A stretch of DNA of 64,000 nucleotides from Lentisphaerae bacterium GWF2_50_93 (lineage in GTDB: Bacteria; Verrucomicrobiota; Lentisphaeria; Victivallales; GWF2-50-93): the NCBI GenBank assembly GCA_001804815.1, contig MHBI01000053.1:124001-188000 (forward strand), written 5' to 3'. Under the pieces are notes generated by a model, which did not search any database, was not told where the DNA came from, and saw only the letters and a list, made by a program, of their open reading frames with translations. A program made the position numbers and the translations under genes. Shown one piece after another: positions 8,974 through 19,237 of this stretch (positions are counted from its first letter, which is position 1; every line of letters starts with the position of its first letter).

Positions 8974-10032
8974 TCACAGATACTTCTTCAAGCCCTTCTC
9001 GCCAAGACGTCTCACTATGTCCCTGACCTTCTCGGAACTATCCTTGCTGGCGACGAGAAGCACATCCGGAGTATCTACAATTACCAGGTCTTCGACATCT
9101 ATAAGGGCGACCATTTTCTTGGATCTCACATAATTGGACTTGCTGCCGAGGGTCTCGCTTTCACAGAGGATCGCATTGCCATCCTTGTCATGGTCTAAAA
9201 TATCCATCAGTGCCCGCCATCCGCCCACATCGCTCCATCCATAGTCGACCGGTATCACAGCCCTGCGGTCACTTTTCTCCATTATTCCAATGTCGACCGG
9301 GAGTTTCGGCATCTTGGAATATTCAGCTGAAATATCCGCGGAAAGCCCTTTTGAGTCCCACTTGGCGGAAATCTCTTCAAGAACGTTATGAAGTTCAGGA
9401 ACCAGCTTCCGGTAGGCGTCAAGTATTGAATCGAGTCTCCATACGAACATCCCGCTGTTCCAATAGTAATTTCCCATTTCACATAATTTCACGGCTTTAT
9501 CATGGTCCGGCTTCTCCTTGAAGCTTGCCATTTCCAGGCCGTCTCCGATCTTTTTCTTTCCGGCCTCTATGTATCCGTATCCCGTGGCGGGATATTCAGG
9601 TTTTACGCCAAAGGTCACAAGATAACCGTCGCGCGCCAGAGCCTCGGCCTTGTGAATACTTCCAATAAACGAGTCCGTATCCTTGATCACGTGATCGGAA
9701 GGAAGGACAACCATGATGTCGTCTCCCTTGTATTTCCTGCTGAGGAAAAGCGCGCTGAGGGCTATCGCCGGAGCTGTATTCATTCCAAAAGGTTCAATTA
9801 CAATGTTCCTTTCAGGAAGATCAGGAAGCTCCCTTTTCACAAGAACCGCCTGCGCGGAAGATGTCACAACATAGGAGTCTTCGCATTTCGCCAGATGGGA
9901 AAGGCGGTCGAGGGTCATTCTGATCATTGATTTGTCTGAAACAATCTTGAGATACTGTTTCGGATTCTTCTCCCGGCTCTCAGGCCAGAACCTGGTACCG
10001 GATCCCCCCGCCATTATTAAAGGAATCAGCAT
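8974..10032 (-). CDS. manC: Mannose-1-phosphate guanylyltransferase
   Basis: The protein forms GDP-mannose from mannose 1-phosphate and GTP. It begins with the nucleotidyltransferase signature MAGGSGTRFWPESREKNPKQ, has the VVLPSDHVI strand, the FKEKPD lysine motif and YYWNSGMF, and ends with the YGWSDVGGW region typical of the family. At 352 residues it is the short monofunctional form, without the phosphomannose isomerase domain of longer ManC/AlgA proteins. It supplies the donor for the mannose-based glycans that the neighbouring glycosyltransferases could build. Confidence 0.93.
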   Translation of the reverse strand: MLIPLIMAGGSGTRFWPESREKNPKQYLKIVSDKSMIRMTLDRLSHLAKCEDSYVVTSSAQAVLVKRELPDLPERNIVIEPFGMNTAPAIALSALFLSRKYKGDDIMVVLPSDHVIKDTDSFIGSIHKAEALARDGYLVTFGVKPEYPATGYGYIEAGKKKIGDGLEMASFKEKPDHDKAVKLCEMGNYYWNSGMFVWRLDSILDAYRKLVPELHNVLEEISAKWDSKGLSADISAEYSKMPKLPVDIGIMEKSDRRAVIPVDYGWSDVGGWRALMDILDHDKDGNAILCESETLGSKSNYVRSKKMVALIDVEDLVIVDTPDVLLVASKDSSEKVRDIVRRLGEKGLKKYL

Positions 10033-10132
10033 GTTCGGAAATCCCCGTGTTAAGAAAGTATGAGACTCAGGAGGAATATATCCCCGAAGACGGTCAAATC
10101 AAAATTATCCCAAGGAAACCTCAAGGTGATTT

Positions 10133-13108
10133 TCAATCAGGAAAGCACAGATAACGGCCACAGCGGGTTTTTAGTTCGATTTCAAAATCATACCATCCGC
10201 CACTCTTCCTTTTCAGCTCAAACTCCTCTCCGGTTGCAAGGTCGAGGGCCTTTTGCGAACTTCGCGCCAGCCTGACCTGTATCTTTGATTTAACCAGCCT
10301 TTTCACATGGCTGAATAACAGGAAATAATCCTTGTTTCCACGGTGCACCATCTCCTTGAAGGCGAAAGTTCCATCAGTCCTGTATTCCTTCGGACCTATT
10401 CCAAAATAACGACAAATCTTGAGCAGAGTATGAGCGCCTATCTTCCCGCATTCCTCATAATTGTATTCGGGATCCAGAGAATCCGGCGAACTGTCGAATC
10501 CAGCAAGAAGAACCGAACCTTTTCCGTACTGCCTCTGGACAAGTACCGGCACCCCCTTGGAATCTCGTACCAGGACCTTGCCTTCGGCAATTACCTCGGA
10601 AGCACAGCCTGTCATCCTGCCTCCGCCGAAAGCTGCAGGAAAACTGACATCCCTTTTCTTCCATGCGCCGTATTTGACATCAGTCAGCCCGAAAACCTGC
10701 CTAAGAAAAGTCCTCTGCACTATCGAAGTGCCAATTTCGCAGGTGTGGGGAAAGACAAGGATGTTCAAACCCTTTTCAACACTAAGCCTGAGCAGGTGAT
10801 ACCAGTATTCGTCATCAGGAAGGAGAAGCCCTCCACCGCCACCAGTAACGGTCCTGTCTGAAAAATCATACGCCGGGAGCGCCATAAGCCTATAACATGA
10901 AAAATCGTAACGCTGCCTGCTGCAGATGAGATCCACCGGAATGTCCGTCCTAGTTGCGACATTCGCAAGCGATCTGAAATTGTTCCATTCAAGCCTGTCA
11001 AAGACCGCAAGCTCAGGCCTGACCCGTTCCGCCGACATTATCGTCCTCCTAATGAAACCAATTCTTGCAATATCATCGCCATAGAGGCCGAGATCCGCGC
11101 CGGGAATGGAATTATAGGTGGCATTGAGCCTGACAGACTGGAAAACCGCATCATCGTACTGGCGGTATTCCCCGCCTACCTGCCATGCCTCACCGCCCCA
11201 GGTCTTTCCAGCATTGTGGTAGGAGACATATTTCTTGTCATATACGCTTTCCTCGAGGAGATGCTTGGCCTTGGCCTCGCAGAAATAAGTGCTGAGATCG
11301 GCTATTGAGCCAAGTCCATGCCCCGGAAGATCCGGAGGAAGTTTTTCCGGCGCATTTCGCTTTACTATCCCGTGAACTTCTTCAATTCCGCCGCGGATCG
11401 ACCAGGTCCTGAAATCGAGATAGACCCTGAACGCCTCCTTGTTCTCGGAAAACGGCACTGGTATTTCTTCATAGTATTTGAATTTCCTGGAAAACAGTTT
11501 TCCAATTGTTTCAAGGCCCCACCCGAGTTCATTCTTCAGATAAAGGCAGAAAGCCTTTCTTTCCTGAGGTGAATAGTCGAAGATTGTGTTGTCTCCGCCG
11601 TAATAATAATATCCGTACGGGAAGTCAGAATTTCCAAAGTCGAGAATGAACCTTGAAAGATTCTTGGAATCCGCATACCGGCTGGTAAGATTTTCGAGCA
11701 TCCCGAAATAATGATCCCTGTAGAACTTGCTCCAGAGGGTCGGAAAACAACCCTTGTTGCCGAATCTGTCTATCGCCGGCTCCTTCAACGACCACCATGG
11801 AACTCCGCCGTCGGCAAGGCCGGAGCCGCGGGTCGTCGGGAACATCCAGAATTGCAGCAGGAACTTCTCCTTCTCCGCGAACTCCAGCAGCTGATCGGTC
11901 GTCGACCAGTCGTACCTGCCGGGTTTCGGTTCGAGATCCTCCCATGGGATGTTCATCCTGACGTACTGGCATCCGCGCTTAACCATCTCCCTGCAGAAGA
12001 ATTTCAGCTCTTCAGGCATCTTGGGCGTCTGGAACGCCCAGTAAGTCGAAAATCCAAATCCTGCATGCTTTGCGGCATCCGCAGGTATTACGCGCTGGAT
12101 AAATCGTGCAACAGATTCCTCTTTCCCTTCCATTTGTATCTTCAGCTCATAGGCATAAATCCCAAACATGGAATTTATTTTAAAACTTATTCTCCTGGTG
12201 AATACCTTGCCCGAAGACAGGCTGATATTGCGAAATTCGCAGATCTCCCTGTCATTGCAGGACAGGCTGATCTTGTCGAGAATCATCCTGCCAGCTGCAA
12301 GATTTCTCACACTAAATGAAAGTCTCTTTTCCTCGCCTTCAACACTTATCGCATCAACATCAACCGAGCCTGAGACATCCGCAGGCTCAAGCCAGCGGAT
12401 CAGCTTCCAGACCATCTCATCAATGCCCTTCCACTTCCTTGTAAGCAACCCGGGATTCCATTTCCACTTGAGCTGGTATGCTCCATCAACGTTCTCCCTG
12501 GGTTCTCCTCCGTTGAAACCTATCATTGCGAACTTCGCACCAAGGAACTTCCCGCACTTCCTCTCTATTGCCACTACTGCCGAAGACCTTTCCGCATGGC
12601 TGCCGCTTCTGATCCTCAGAAGCGCATGTGACTCATCGGGAGGGAATGCCGTGACCCTCAGCGCAGGAAAAGTTTTTCCCATGAAGAATCCGGCATCCTC
12701 AAGTCCACCAAGAATCTCAATTCCTTTTTCCGTCAACCCTTCTATACCCGGCCGGTCGGAGCTTATGTTGATATCATCGTAGCACCTTGTCAGATGGAAC
12801 CTGTAAGCCTGCGAATTCCGCAACGGATACCATTTGTCCCTGCATGGGAGATCCCCTAGGAAGAACAGCGAACCTCCGGCGGAATGGAATTTCAAGAGCG
12901 CATCCATAGCCCTGACTGAAAAATTGCCGTTCAAATATGGAACCATCAGGACATCGCATTCCCTGCGGGAAATATTTTCAATCCCTCCATGATCCAGAAA
13001 GTCAAAGCTGCATTTTTTCGAGTGTAGAAGCCTGTCAAGATCATTAGCGTTGTAGTCTGGCATGGCCTTGAAGCCCGGATCCCTGAATATGGAAATCTTC
13101 ATGCTCAT
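10133..13108 (-). CDS. Large GH-A clan (GH42-like) protein with two GATase-like domains
   Basis: In the 991-residue protein, residues 1-150 resemble a class I glutamine amidotransferase-like fold (DVLMVPYLNG, GGSLFFLGD). Residues 250-340 look like a beta-sandwich, and residues 350-690 form a TIM barrel like GH42 beta-galactosidases (YVRMNIPWEDLEPKPGRYDW). A second GATase-like part with VDLICSR, ALPAYDF and LNILVFPH corresponds to the GH42 trimerisation domain. At the place of the usual Asn-Glu acid/base pair the barrel reads ILDFGNSDFPYG (about 488-499), so catalysis may differ. No signal peptide: probably acts inside the cell on oligosaccharides. The ATG overlaps the stop of the GH9 gene by ATGA. 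Confidence 0.68.
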   Translation of the reverse strand: MSMKISIFRDPGFKAMPDYNANDLDRLLHSKKCSFDFLDHGGIENISRRECDVLMVPYLNGNFSVRAMDALLKFHSAGGSLFFLGDLPCRDKWYPLRNSQAYRFHLTRCYDDINISSDRPGIEGLTEKGIEILGGLEDAGFFMGKTFPALRVTAFPPDESHALLRIRSGSHAERSSAVVAIERKCGKFLGAKFAMIGFNGGEPRENVDGAYQLKWKWNPGLLTRKWKGIDEMVWKLIRWLEPADVSGSVDVDAISVEGEEKRLSFSVRNLAAGRMILDKISLSCNDREICEFRNISLSSGKVFTRRISFKINSMFGIYAYELKIQMEGKEESVARFIQRVIPADAAKHAGFGFSTYWAFQTPKMPEELKFFCREMVKRGCQYVRMNIPWEDLEPKPGRYDWSTTDQLLEFAEKEKFLLQFWMFPTTRGSGLADGGVPWWSLKEPAIDRFGNKGCFPTLWSKFYRDHYFGMLENLTSRYADSKNLSRFILDFGNSDFPYGYYYYGGDNTIFDYSPQERKAFCLYLKNELGWGLETIGKLFSRKFKYYEEIPVPFSENKEAFRVYLDFRTWSIRGGIEEVHGIVKRNAPEKLPPDLPGHGLGSIADLSTYFCEAKAKHLLEESVYDKKYVSYHNAGKTWGGEAWQVGGEYRQYDDAVFQSVRLNATYNSIPGADLGLYGDDIARIGFIRRTIMSAERVRPELAVFDRLEWNNFRSLANVATRTDIPVDLICSRQRYDFSCYRLMALPAYDFSDRTVTGGGGGLLLPDDEYWYHLLRLSVEKGLNILVFPHTCEIGTSIVQRTFLRQVFGLTDVKYGAWKKRDVSFPAAFGGGRMTGCASEVIAEGKVLVRDSKGVPVLVQRQYGKGSVLLAGFDSSPDSLDPEYNYEECGKIGAHTLLKICRYFGIGPKEYRTDGTFAFKEMVHRGNKDYFLLFSHVKRLVKSKIQVRLARSSQKALDLATGEEFELKRKSGGWYDFEIELKTRCGRYLCFPD

Positions 13109-15753
13109 TTCTTATTCTCCTGCTTGTCTGGAAGGAGGAAGCCGAAAATCGCCATGCTCTGTGCCTGGTTAGGCACGACCCCTTCATCCATGCCTATGGC
13201 AAAATGATTGTCGACAAAAGTGTAGAGGCTCGCAAAATTATCCTGTATCTTCGGATAAGCTGTCTCAAGAACCCTGTAGCCGTCGCCCTTCTGTACCGGA
13301 CCCTCGACCTGCTGTCCGTCCACGACTTCCCCCTTGTGCCCGTACCGGCTGTTGTGCAGGGGCGCCCGGACAGTCCTCGCGCCAGCCCCGACGATATAGC
13401 TGAGGTTCATCGGATTTGCACCGAGCGTGTTGTCGCAGGTGCGCACTATCCAGTAAAGATATTTCTTGTCGCCGGTAAGCTTATATGACCAGAGGATCAC
13501 CGGAAGGTGGTTCTCGTATGCTCCGGTTCCCCAGTTGATGGGAGACCAGGGATGCCTGATGAATGCATATCCCATCTTCGAGCAATGATCAATGAAAAGG
13601 TCCGCCATGCGTATTACCGCCTTCTTCACGTTCTCCTGCACGACCGGATCAACATATTCGGGCTTGCACTGCAAATACGCCCAGCATGCCAGCTTCTGGT
13701 CATATTTTCCGTATTCATCCAGTGCTGCGTCAAGCTTCCTGGCAATTGCGCAGACATCCAGGAAATCCCTGTTGTACTTCGCATCGCCGGTAGTGCAGAG
13801 AAGCTCCGCAGCGGCATAAGCCTTCGGGCTCAGATAGAACATCCCTTTCTGCTTCTCATCCTTCAGCTTGTCTGGATTCTTCCCGGCCCATTCATAGGCT
13901 TTTTTTGCACGAGCGAGGAAGTCATCTGCCTCCTTTTCCCTGCCTATTGATTTCCAGATCCTCGAAGCTTTCGCGAAAGCTCCGGCAAAATTATACGATC
14001 CTGCGGCATCCTTCGGGTATGCATAATCCCCGCACGGGTCAAGTTCCACCGTCTCCATGAAATTAGGATCCTTCGCGCTTTCAGTGCCGTTATAGACTCC
14101 TCCATCCTTGTCCTGGAGATCAAGCCAGAGCTTCAAAGCCCAATATGCTTCATCAAGTATGTCGGGAATCCCATTTCCCTTTTCGGGTATGTTCAACTGC
14201 CCGTCAAAGAATTTCTGCGGAACGATTTCATAGACATCCATGAGTTTCTGCGCAACGTCAAGATGCGAACGCGGATTGTAGTCGCCGGCGTCATGGTGTC
14301 CGCCAGAAGCCTGTATAACTACTGGTTCATCGGGCTTGTCAGCTTTCATTATGACATTTTTACCATCAGCAAACTCCCCGTCGAACCTGGATTTTTTCGT
14401 GAGATTCAATCCCTTGTCATGGCACGCGATCCTGCGCCATTCGGAATAAGGAGGCTTGAGTTCGATCCCGCAGCGCTGGACAAAAACGCCGTATGCCTGC
14501 AGGTCAAAGGCTTTCTTATACACATCATCCCCTATTTTGAATGAAAGGCTCCTTCCTACACCGTCTACACTTATGTAATAGCTTCCAGGTTCTTTAATGT
14601 CTGTAAAATCGAGGACATAGACATTCTCCCCGGAATGATCGACCTTGTATATGCCCTCATCAAGTTTTCCTGATACATGCACAAGCTTGCTTTTCCCTGT
14701 GAATACGGTTTTCCCATCCTTATCGGAGCAGACTTTGAATTCAGGTTCTGAAGCAAACGCCAGAGCCGGCCCCATCACAGTGCCGGAGTCCTGCTTCAGC
14801 ACCGAATTCTTCATTTCGGGAAAGGAACCCATCCATCTTCCAAGATATGCTGTTTTAACTGGTGAAGCCGCAAGATATCCGATCTGGTTTACCTTTATAG
14901 AATTGCTAATGGCTGATTTTTCACTGAACTGTACTGAGGCCTTGTTTCCAGCGGTCGTAATGTTCTTGGAAACTTCAGCCTCGATCTTATCCCCATCCTT
15001 CAATGGCTGTGGAAGCTGAAGGAATATCGAATGCATGGCAATTGCCTGAAAAGGCCAGCCCTCAGGAAGATATGTATCGACTTTTGAGTGCCTTCCATAA
15101 TTTAAAGGCTTGACTGCCGTGCCATTGACCTTGATGGTATAATTGTCCAGATTCCCACACGCAGCAGCAGAGAATGCAGGACCGAACTCAAGCATTATCA
15201 TCCCGTTCCCAACCGACTCAAGCTTGCGCAATCCCAGTACAGCCATCTCCACCGAACCATCAGAAACACTGGATTTTTTCGAGGAATCAAAGATGAAGCT
15301 GGCAGCAGTATGGCCCCCTGTCACCAACAGCCCTTTTGCACCCTGTCCGACAACATGGTATTCAACTCCATTCAACATTGGCGCAGGCAGTTCGAGCGTT
15401 ACAATCCTTCTTTCAAATTTCTTAAATGGGCATCCAGCAGGAGCCTCGGCCTCAAGTTCCGTCTTCGCGTCGGCCTTGAGCGGAGTGACGAATTTTTCAT
15501 AGGCATAGTTCGGATCCTTGAAACTGATGATCCTGTATGCGAGCGGATCAGCCGCCGCAGGAGTGGAACTCATTCCTATCACAAGCTGGATCTGCGACTC
15601 GCTCAATGGTTTTGCGCTTCGGACACCAAGGGACGTCCTGACAGCCACACGGTTGTCCGGCAGATTCTGGAAATCCTCGACAGGTCCTGCGGTCAGCAGC
15701 GGAAGAACTCCTAAGGCGGAAAGAATTATCGACGCAGCAAATTTGATCCTCAT
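13105..15753 (-). CDS. Secreted GH9-family glycoside hydrolase
   Basis: A start at 15753 is chosen because GGGAG precedes it and MRIKFAASIILSALGVLPLL forms a signal peptide; a GTG ten codons upstream is less likely. The order of parts is two beta-rich N-terminal regions to about residue 280, a CelD_N immunoglobulin-like domain (SIKVNQIGYL, about 286-410), then an (alpha/alpha)6 GH9 barrel. The catalytic-base motif HHDAGDY lies near 486-492, and the probable proton donor is Glu 857 in MDEGVVPNQAQS. GH9 enzymes hydrolyse beta-1,4-glucans and similar polymers by inversion; the exact substrate is open. It is coupled to the downstream GH-A gene. Confidence 0.87.
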   Translation of the reverse strand: MRIKFAASIILSALGVLPLLTAGPVEDFQNLPDNRVAVRTSLGVRSAKPLSESQIQLVIGMSSTPAAADPLAYRIISFKDPNYAYEKFVTPLKADAKTELEAEAPAGCPFKKFERRIVTLELPAPMLNGVEYHVVGQGAKGLLVTGGHTAASFIFDSSKKSSVSDGSVEMAVLGLRKLESVGNGMIMLEFGPAFSAAACGNLDNYTIKVNGTAVKPLNYGRHSKVDTYLPEGWPFQAIAMHSIFLQLPQPLKDGDKIEAEVSKNITTAGNKASVQFSEKSAISNSIKVNQIGYLAASPVKTAYLGRWMGSFPEMKNSVLKQDSGTVMGPALAFASEPEFKVCSDKDGKTVFTGKSKLVHVSGKLDEGIYKVDHSGENVYVLDFTDIKEPGSYYISVDGVGRSLSFKIGDDVYKKAFDLQAYGVFVQRCGIELKPPYSEWRRIACHDKGLNLTKKSRFDGEFADGKNVIMKADKPDEPVVIQASGGHHDAGDYNPRSHLDVAQKLMDVYEIVPQKFFDGQLNIPEKGNGIPDILDEAYWALKLWLDLQDKDGGVYNGTESAKDPNFMETVELDPCGDYAYPKDAAGSYNFAGAFAKASRIWKSIGREKEADDFLARAKKAYEWAGKNPDKLKDEKQKGMFYLSPKAYAAAELLCTTGDAKYNRDFLDVCAIARKLDAALDEYGKYDQKLACWAYLQCKPEYVDPVVQENVKKAVIRMADLFIDHCSKMGYAFIRHPWSPINWGTGAYENHLPVILWSYKLTGDKKYLYWIVRTCDNTLGANPMNLSYIVGAGARTVRAPLHNSRYGHKGEVVDGQQVEGPVQKGDGYRVLETAYPKIQDNFASLYTFVDNHFAIGMDEGVVPNQAQSMAIFGFLLPDKQENKK

Positions 15754-15806
15754 ATCGCTCCCAATTTTTGAATATTGTCGCACATGTTAAATTTATACCT
15801 AAATCT

Positions 15807-16679
15807 TCATTCCAGAAGCACCCAGCCAGGAGCTGCATCCCATCCGGTGAACTGCTGGATGTTTTGATTCGGAGAAAACCTTGCAGCACCATCCAGTGTC
15901 AGATACCCATATCCCGAAGGATGCCCGTTCGCCTTGCAATATGGAAAGACATCGTTCACATTCGTGGGGAATTTATAATCGCATATGATGACAAGCTTGT
16001 CCGGGCGGGTATTCTGCGACCAGTACTGTTGCCAGCCTGAGGAATAGTTCGCCACAGTCCTCGTACCAATAGTTGAAAGCTTCCTCCAGCCGGGGGATCC
16101 CTTGAAAGGGCCTCCAACAGCTGTCTGCTCAGTTGAAAAAGCATGTATATATCCGCGCCTGTAAGGTGCTTCCTTGTATGAGGTGCCTGATGGCTCGAAA
16201 AATGTAATGCTGTTGTTCCTCCATCTCCTGATGTAGGCTGGACAACAGTAGTTCTGGACCTTTGCCTCGGCTTTGACCGTGCTTCCGTTGGCACCGGCAT
16301 TATAGTTTTCGGAATGACATATGCCCCATCCGTTCTGAGTCTGGGTCATAGGATCCATATTGTAAAACGTCGCAAGATTCTGCTGATTGGATCCATCCCC
16401 CTTGTCAGAGGACAGGCTGTGGCTGAAAAGATATTCCCATTCACTTGTAGCAGTTCCTCCTGAAACAGTGCTAGTAACGGCTCCTGGGAGCACTTCTGCA
16501 TTGTCCATGGTATAACTCATCACGCCGAGGCCATGCTGCTTGAGCATGTTCAGGCAAAGCGCCTGATATGCGAAATCCTTTGCATTCTTCAGGGCGGGAA
16601 GCAGCATTGCGGCAAGGATTGCGATGATCGCAATAACCACCAGCAACTCAATGAGTGTAAATGTCTTTTTTATTTTCAT
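15807..16679 (-). CDS. Pseudopilin with prepilin signal and H-X9-DG motif
   Basis: The protein begins with a few basic residues and then [18 protein letters not shown], the class III prepilin signal and hydrophobic helix cut by a prepilin peptidase before the Phe. The C-terminus holds a His followed nine residues later by Asp-Gly ([12 protein letters not shown]), the signature of the prepilin-type processing-associated H-X9-DG family seen in Planctomycetes, Verrucomicrobia and Lentisphaerota. It lies between two GH9 genes in the same orientation with short gaps (17 and 53 nt), so it is probably co-transcribed. GAGG precedes the ATG. A role in assembling or displaying the hydrolases is an inference. 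Confidence 0.88.
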   Translation of the reverse strand: MKIKKTFTLIELLVVIAIIAILAAMLLPALKNAKDFAYQALCLNMLKQHGLGVMSYTMDNAEVLPGAVTSTVSGGTATSEWEYLFSHSLSSDKGDGSNQQNLATFYNMDPMTQTQNGWGICHSENYNAGANGSTVKAEAKVQNYCCPAYIRRWRNNSITFFEPSGTSYKEAPYRRGYIHAFSTEQTAVGGPFKGSPGWRKLSTIGTRTVANYSSGWQQYWSQNTRPDKLVIICDYKFPTNVNDVFPYCKANGHPSGYGYLTLDGAARFSPNQNIQQFTGWDAAPGWVLLE

Positions 16680-16696
16680 ATTTGAACCTCAAGTTT

Positions 16697-19237
16697 TTAT
16701 GGCAGCCAGAAGAATCCTTCCAGCTCGCCGTATTTCTTAGGTTTTCTCTCCTTCAATGCCTTGTCCGGAGTCCATCCCTCGCCTAGAAAAGCTCCGAGCA
16801 TGAGAACCGTCTGCCCCATAGTCTCATGGATTGTGAACTCGTTGCACTCGGGATTGATGGACGAGTGAGGGCCAAGCTGCCGCCACATCGGTATCTCAGG
16901 CTTGTCAACCTTGAAACCCTCTGGAAGGAAATAGAGCTTATGGGATTCCTTGTCATTGTCCACGGAGAATATTTCCATGCTGTACACATTTCCCCTCACA
17001 CCATATGGGACATCGACAATCCCGTATGTTGTTATACCCGGGACAGGTTCGTCTATCCCGTCGGACCTGCTTTCCATGTCCTGGATCTCGCAGGGGAAGA
17101 CCTGTCCTATTCCGGTCGTCTGCACCATTCCGAGCGGGTTGCACCCCATCTGGAAATCAAGGTTCAAGAGCGCGGAGTTCTTATATTTATCATCCTTGGT
17201 CAGGAAATACGCCAGTATCGCATATTTGGCCCAGGTGGACGGGACGCCGGATCCCCATGAACGCGATTTTCCATCAAACCAGAAGTTCCTGTATGGTGAA
17301 TTCTTCTGCGGTTCCAGCTCCTGGTCTGCAAAAGAGATCAGTTCCTTCCTGGCCTGCTCCCGGAGTCCTTCCCTGGCCCCCTTCAGATCAAGCCACGCGT
17401 ATTCGAAAAGCCCCCATTGGACAATGAGATAATTCGGCCATGACTTGAAATACCTGATGCTGTCAGGAGCAAACTTTTCCTCGGCATCCTTCAGGAAGGC
17501 AGGATCGTTTGAAACAAGGTAGAAATTCACCGCCGCCTGCAGTCCGGCAAAACAAACCCTTTCATCCTTGCCCTTGTAAATGAGTTTGACTTTTTCCTCC
17601 TTCTTCGTCTTTTCATCCTTCATATCTATGGTCAACTCGGTCTTCTCCCTGGAGTTCGCGGGATTCATCGCCCACTTGTAGGCGGCCAAGGCTGAATTAT
17701 AATATTCGTCAGACATCTTCCTGTCGAAATCCTTTATTATCCTTGCGAAAGTCGCAGCGCTGGCCGCATAAAACATCGTGCTCTGGCGCGTAGGGATGGA
17801 TCTGCAGAAATTCAATTTCTCGAATTCGGGCATCTGCCTCTTGCCCGGATGCTGGGTAGTTTCAATCCTTCCGCTGACGCCTCCGTCCTTGTCCTGGGAT
17901 CTCTTCCAAATGTCTATACCATATTTCGCTTCATCGAGGATGTCGGGAATTCCGTTTCCGCTTTCGGGGATATTGAGCTGCCCGTCGATGAACGCCCTGG
18001 GATTTATCTCGTAGAGTCCGAGCATGTCCCAGACCGGCCTGTGATGATATTCGCCGCGGTCATAGTCGGCCGCATCATGCCATCCGCCCCAAATGTCGAA
18101 TTTCTGCGAGAGATCCGCCGTCTGCCTGATTATCTCAAAATCAAAATTGTTGCTGTTCTTCGCAGCCTTTTCCCCGCTGTCCAGGAACCATTGCCCTCCT
18201 CCTCCAAGAAGCTTGCATCCATAGACTGGCGGAGGATGGCAGAGACCTCTTGTCCACGCAGTATATTTCCCATCAAGCGCACAGCCGCAGCGCTGATGGT
18301 ACATTCCCCTCATGGCAGTGTAGAACGCGGCGCCGACGGCATTCTTCCCGATCTCAAAATCCCAGCTTCTGCCGAGTCCTGGAATATATATAATGTACTT
18401 GCCAGGCGTCTTGAACCCGCTGAAATCCATTTCATAGACATCCTCGCCTGAATAGCTCTGAGAAGCCTTGTATCCCCATTTCTTCTCATCCTTGGCCCTG
18501 AGGACGATCTTTCCAGTGAAAGCTTCAGACAAGTCGTCGGTCTTTAAGATCCTGAACTCAGGATACTTTGAAAAGTCAACTGCGCCTACCGACGGAACCC
18601 ATGCTCCAAGATATGCAAACTTCTGCGGCGCATCAGAAAGGTAGCCTGCCTGGTTGACCTTGATAGAGCGGTTGACGGTCTTCCTGTCGTCAAAGACAAA
18701 AGTTCCAGACCTGCCGTCATCCTGCTTGATAGTATATTTTTTCCCGTTCTGGAGCGGAGATGGAAGATTCAAATAGGCATAGTGCCCGACTTCATAGTTG
18801 AAACATCCGCGCAACGGTGACGCCTCACGGTGCTTGCGGTCGCCCAGCGAGTTCACCCAGTGAATTGACCTCACAGGATTCTGCGGTTTTGCGAATTTCG
18901 CATCGTCCTCGGATAGAACCGAGAAAAACTTCGGATCCGACATCAAGGCATGTTGCTTGCTGAACTTCTCGTACCCGTTCTGCCACATCCTTGCACGCCT
19001 CTTTATGGCGACCCAGTTCGGTTTCTCATCCTTCTCCATCTTCTCTATTTCAGGCAGGATCTTGTCGAATTCGGCCTTGTTGTCACTATAGATCAGCTGG
19101 TCCGTATCGTCCATGTAATCGTTCACCGCTACAATCCAGTCAGGAGTCAGGACATATATCCTGTCGATTTTATTTTCCGCATGGAGACATGCGGAAAATA
19201 AAATTACAAAAACTGATATTGATGTTTTCATGTTCAT
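16697..19237 (-). CDS. Secreted GH9-family glycoside hydrolase, second copy
   Basis: The 846-residue protein has a signal peptide (MKTSISVFVILFSACLHA). An N-terminal region of about 170 residues has no recognised fold, a CelD_N-like domain (SIKVNQAGYL, from about 191) follows, and then a GH9 barrel. The catalytic-base motif is WHDAADYD at about 386-393, and the C-terminal acid is probably Glu 800 in CNEFTIHETMG. It differs strongly from the neighbouring GH9, so the two probably attack different bonds. Its ATG overlaps the stop of the upstream Fe-S gene by ATGA. The signal-peptide codons contain a perfect 17-bp hairpin at 19167-19204. Confidence 0.85.
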   Translation of the reverse strand: MNMKTSISVFVILFSACLHAENKIDRIYVLTPDWIVAVNDYMDDTDQLIYSDNKAEFDKILPEIEKMEKDEKPNWVAIKRRARMWQNGYEKFSKQHALMSDPKFFSVLSEDDAKFAKPQNPVRSIHWVNSLGDRKHREASPLRGCFNYEVGHYAYLNLPSPLQNGKKYTIKQDDGRSGTFVFDDRKTVNRSIKVNQAGYLSDAPQKFAYLGAWVPSVGAVDFSKYPEFRILKTDDLSEAFTGKIVLRAKDEKKWGYKASQSYSGEDVYEMDFSGFKTPGKYIIYIPGLGRSWDFEIGKNAVGAAFYTAMRGMYHQRCGCALDGKYTAWTRGLCHPPPVYGCKLLGGGGQWFLDSGEKAAKNSNNFDFEIIRQTADLSQKFDIWGGWHDAADYDRGEYHHRPVWDMLGLYEINPRAFIDGQLNIPESGNGIPDILDEAKYGIDIWKRSQDKDGGVSGRIETTQHPGKRQMPEFEKLNFCRSIPTRQSTMFYAASAATFARIIKDFDRKMSDEYYNSALAAYKWAMNPANSREKTELTIDMKDEKTKKEEKVKLIYKGKDERVCFAGLQAAVNFYLVSNDPAFLKDAEEKFAPDSIRYFKSWPNYLIVQWGLFEYAWLDLKGAREGLREQARKELISFADQELEPQKNSPYRNFWFDGKSRSWGSGVPSTWAKYAILAYFLTKDDKYKNSALLNLDFQMGCNPLGMVQTTGIGQVFPCEIQDMESRSDGIDEPVPGITTYGIVDVPYGVRGNVYSMEIFSVDNDKESHKLYFLPEGFKVDKPEIPMWRQLGPHSSINPECNEFTIHETMGQTVLMLGAFLGEGWTPDKALKERKPKKYGELEGFFWLP
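19167..19204 (-). promoter_or_regulatory. 17-bp perfect hairpin inside the start of the GH9 gene
   Basis: ATTTTATTTTCCGCATG, a GAGA loop and the exact complementary arm form a 17-bp stem 11 to 24 codons into the gene. A structure this strong so close to the start could slow translation or sense temperature. It may instead be a by-product of template switching. The structure is seen in the sequence; the role is inferred. Confidence 0.45.
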
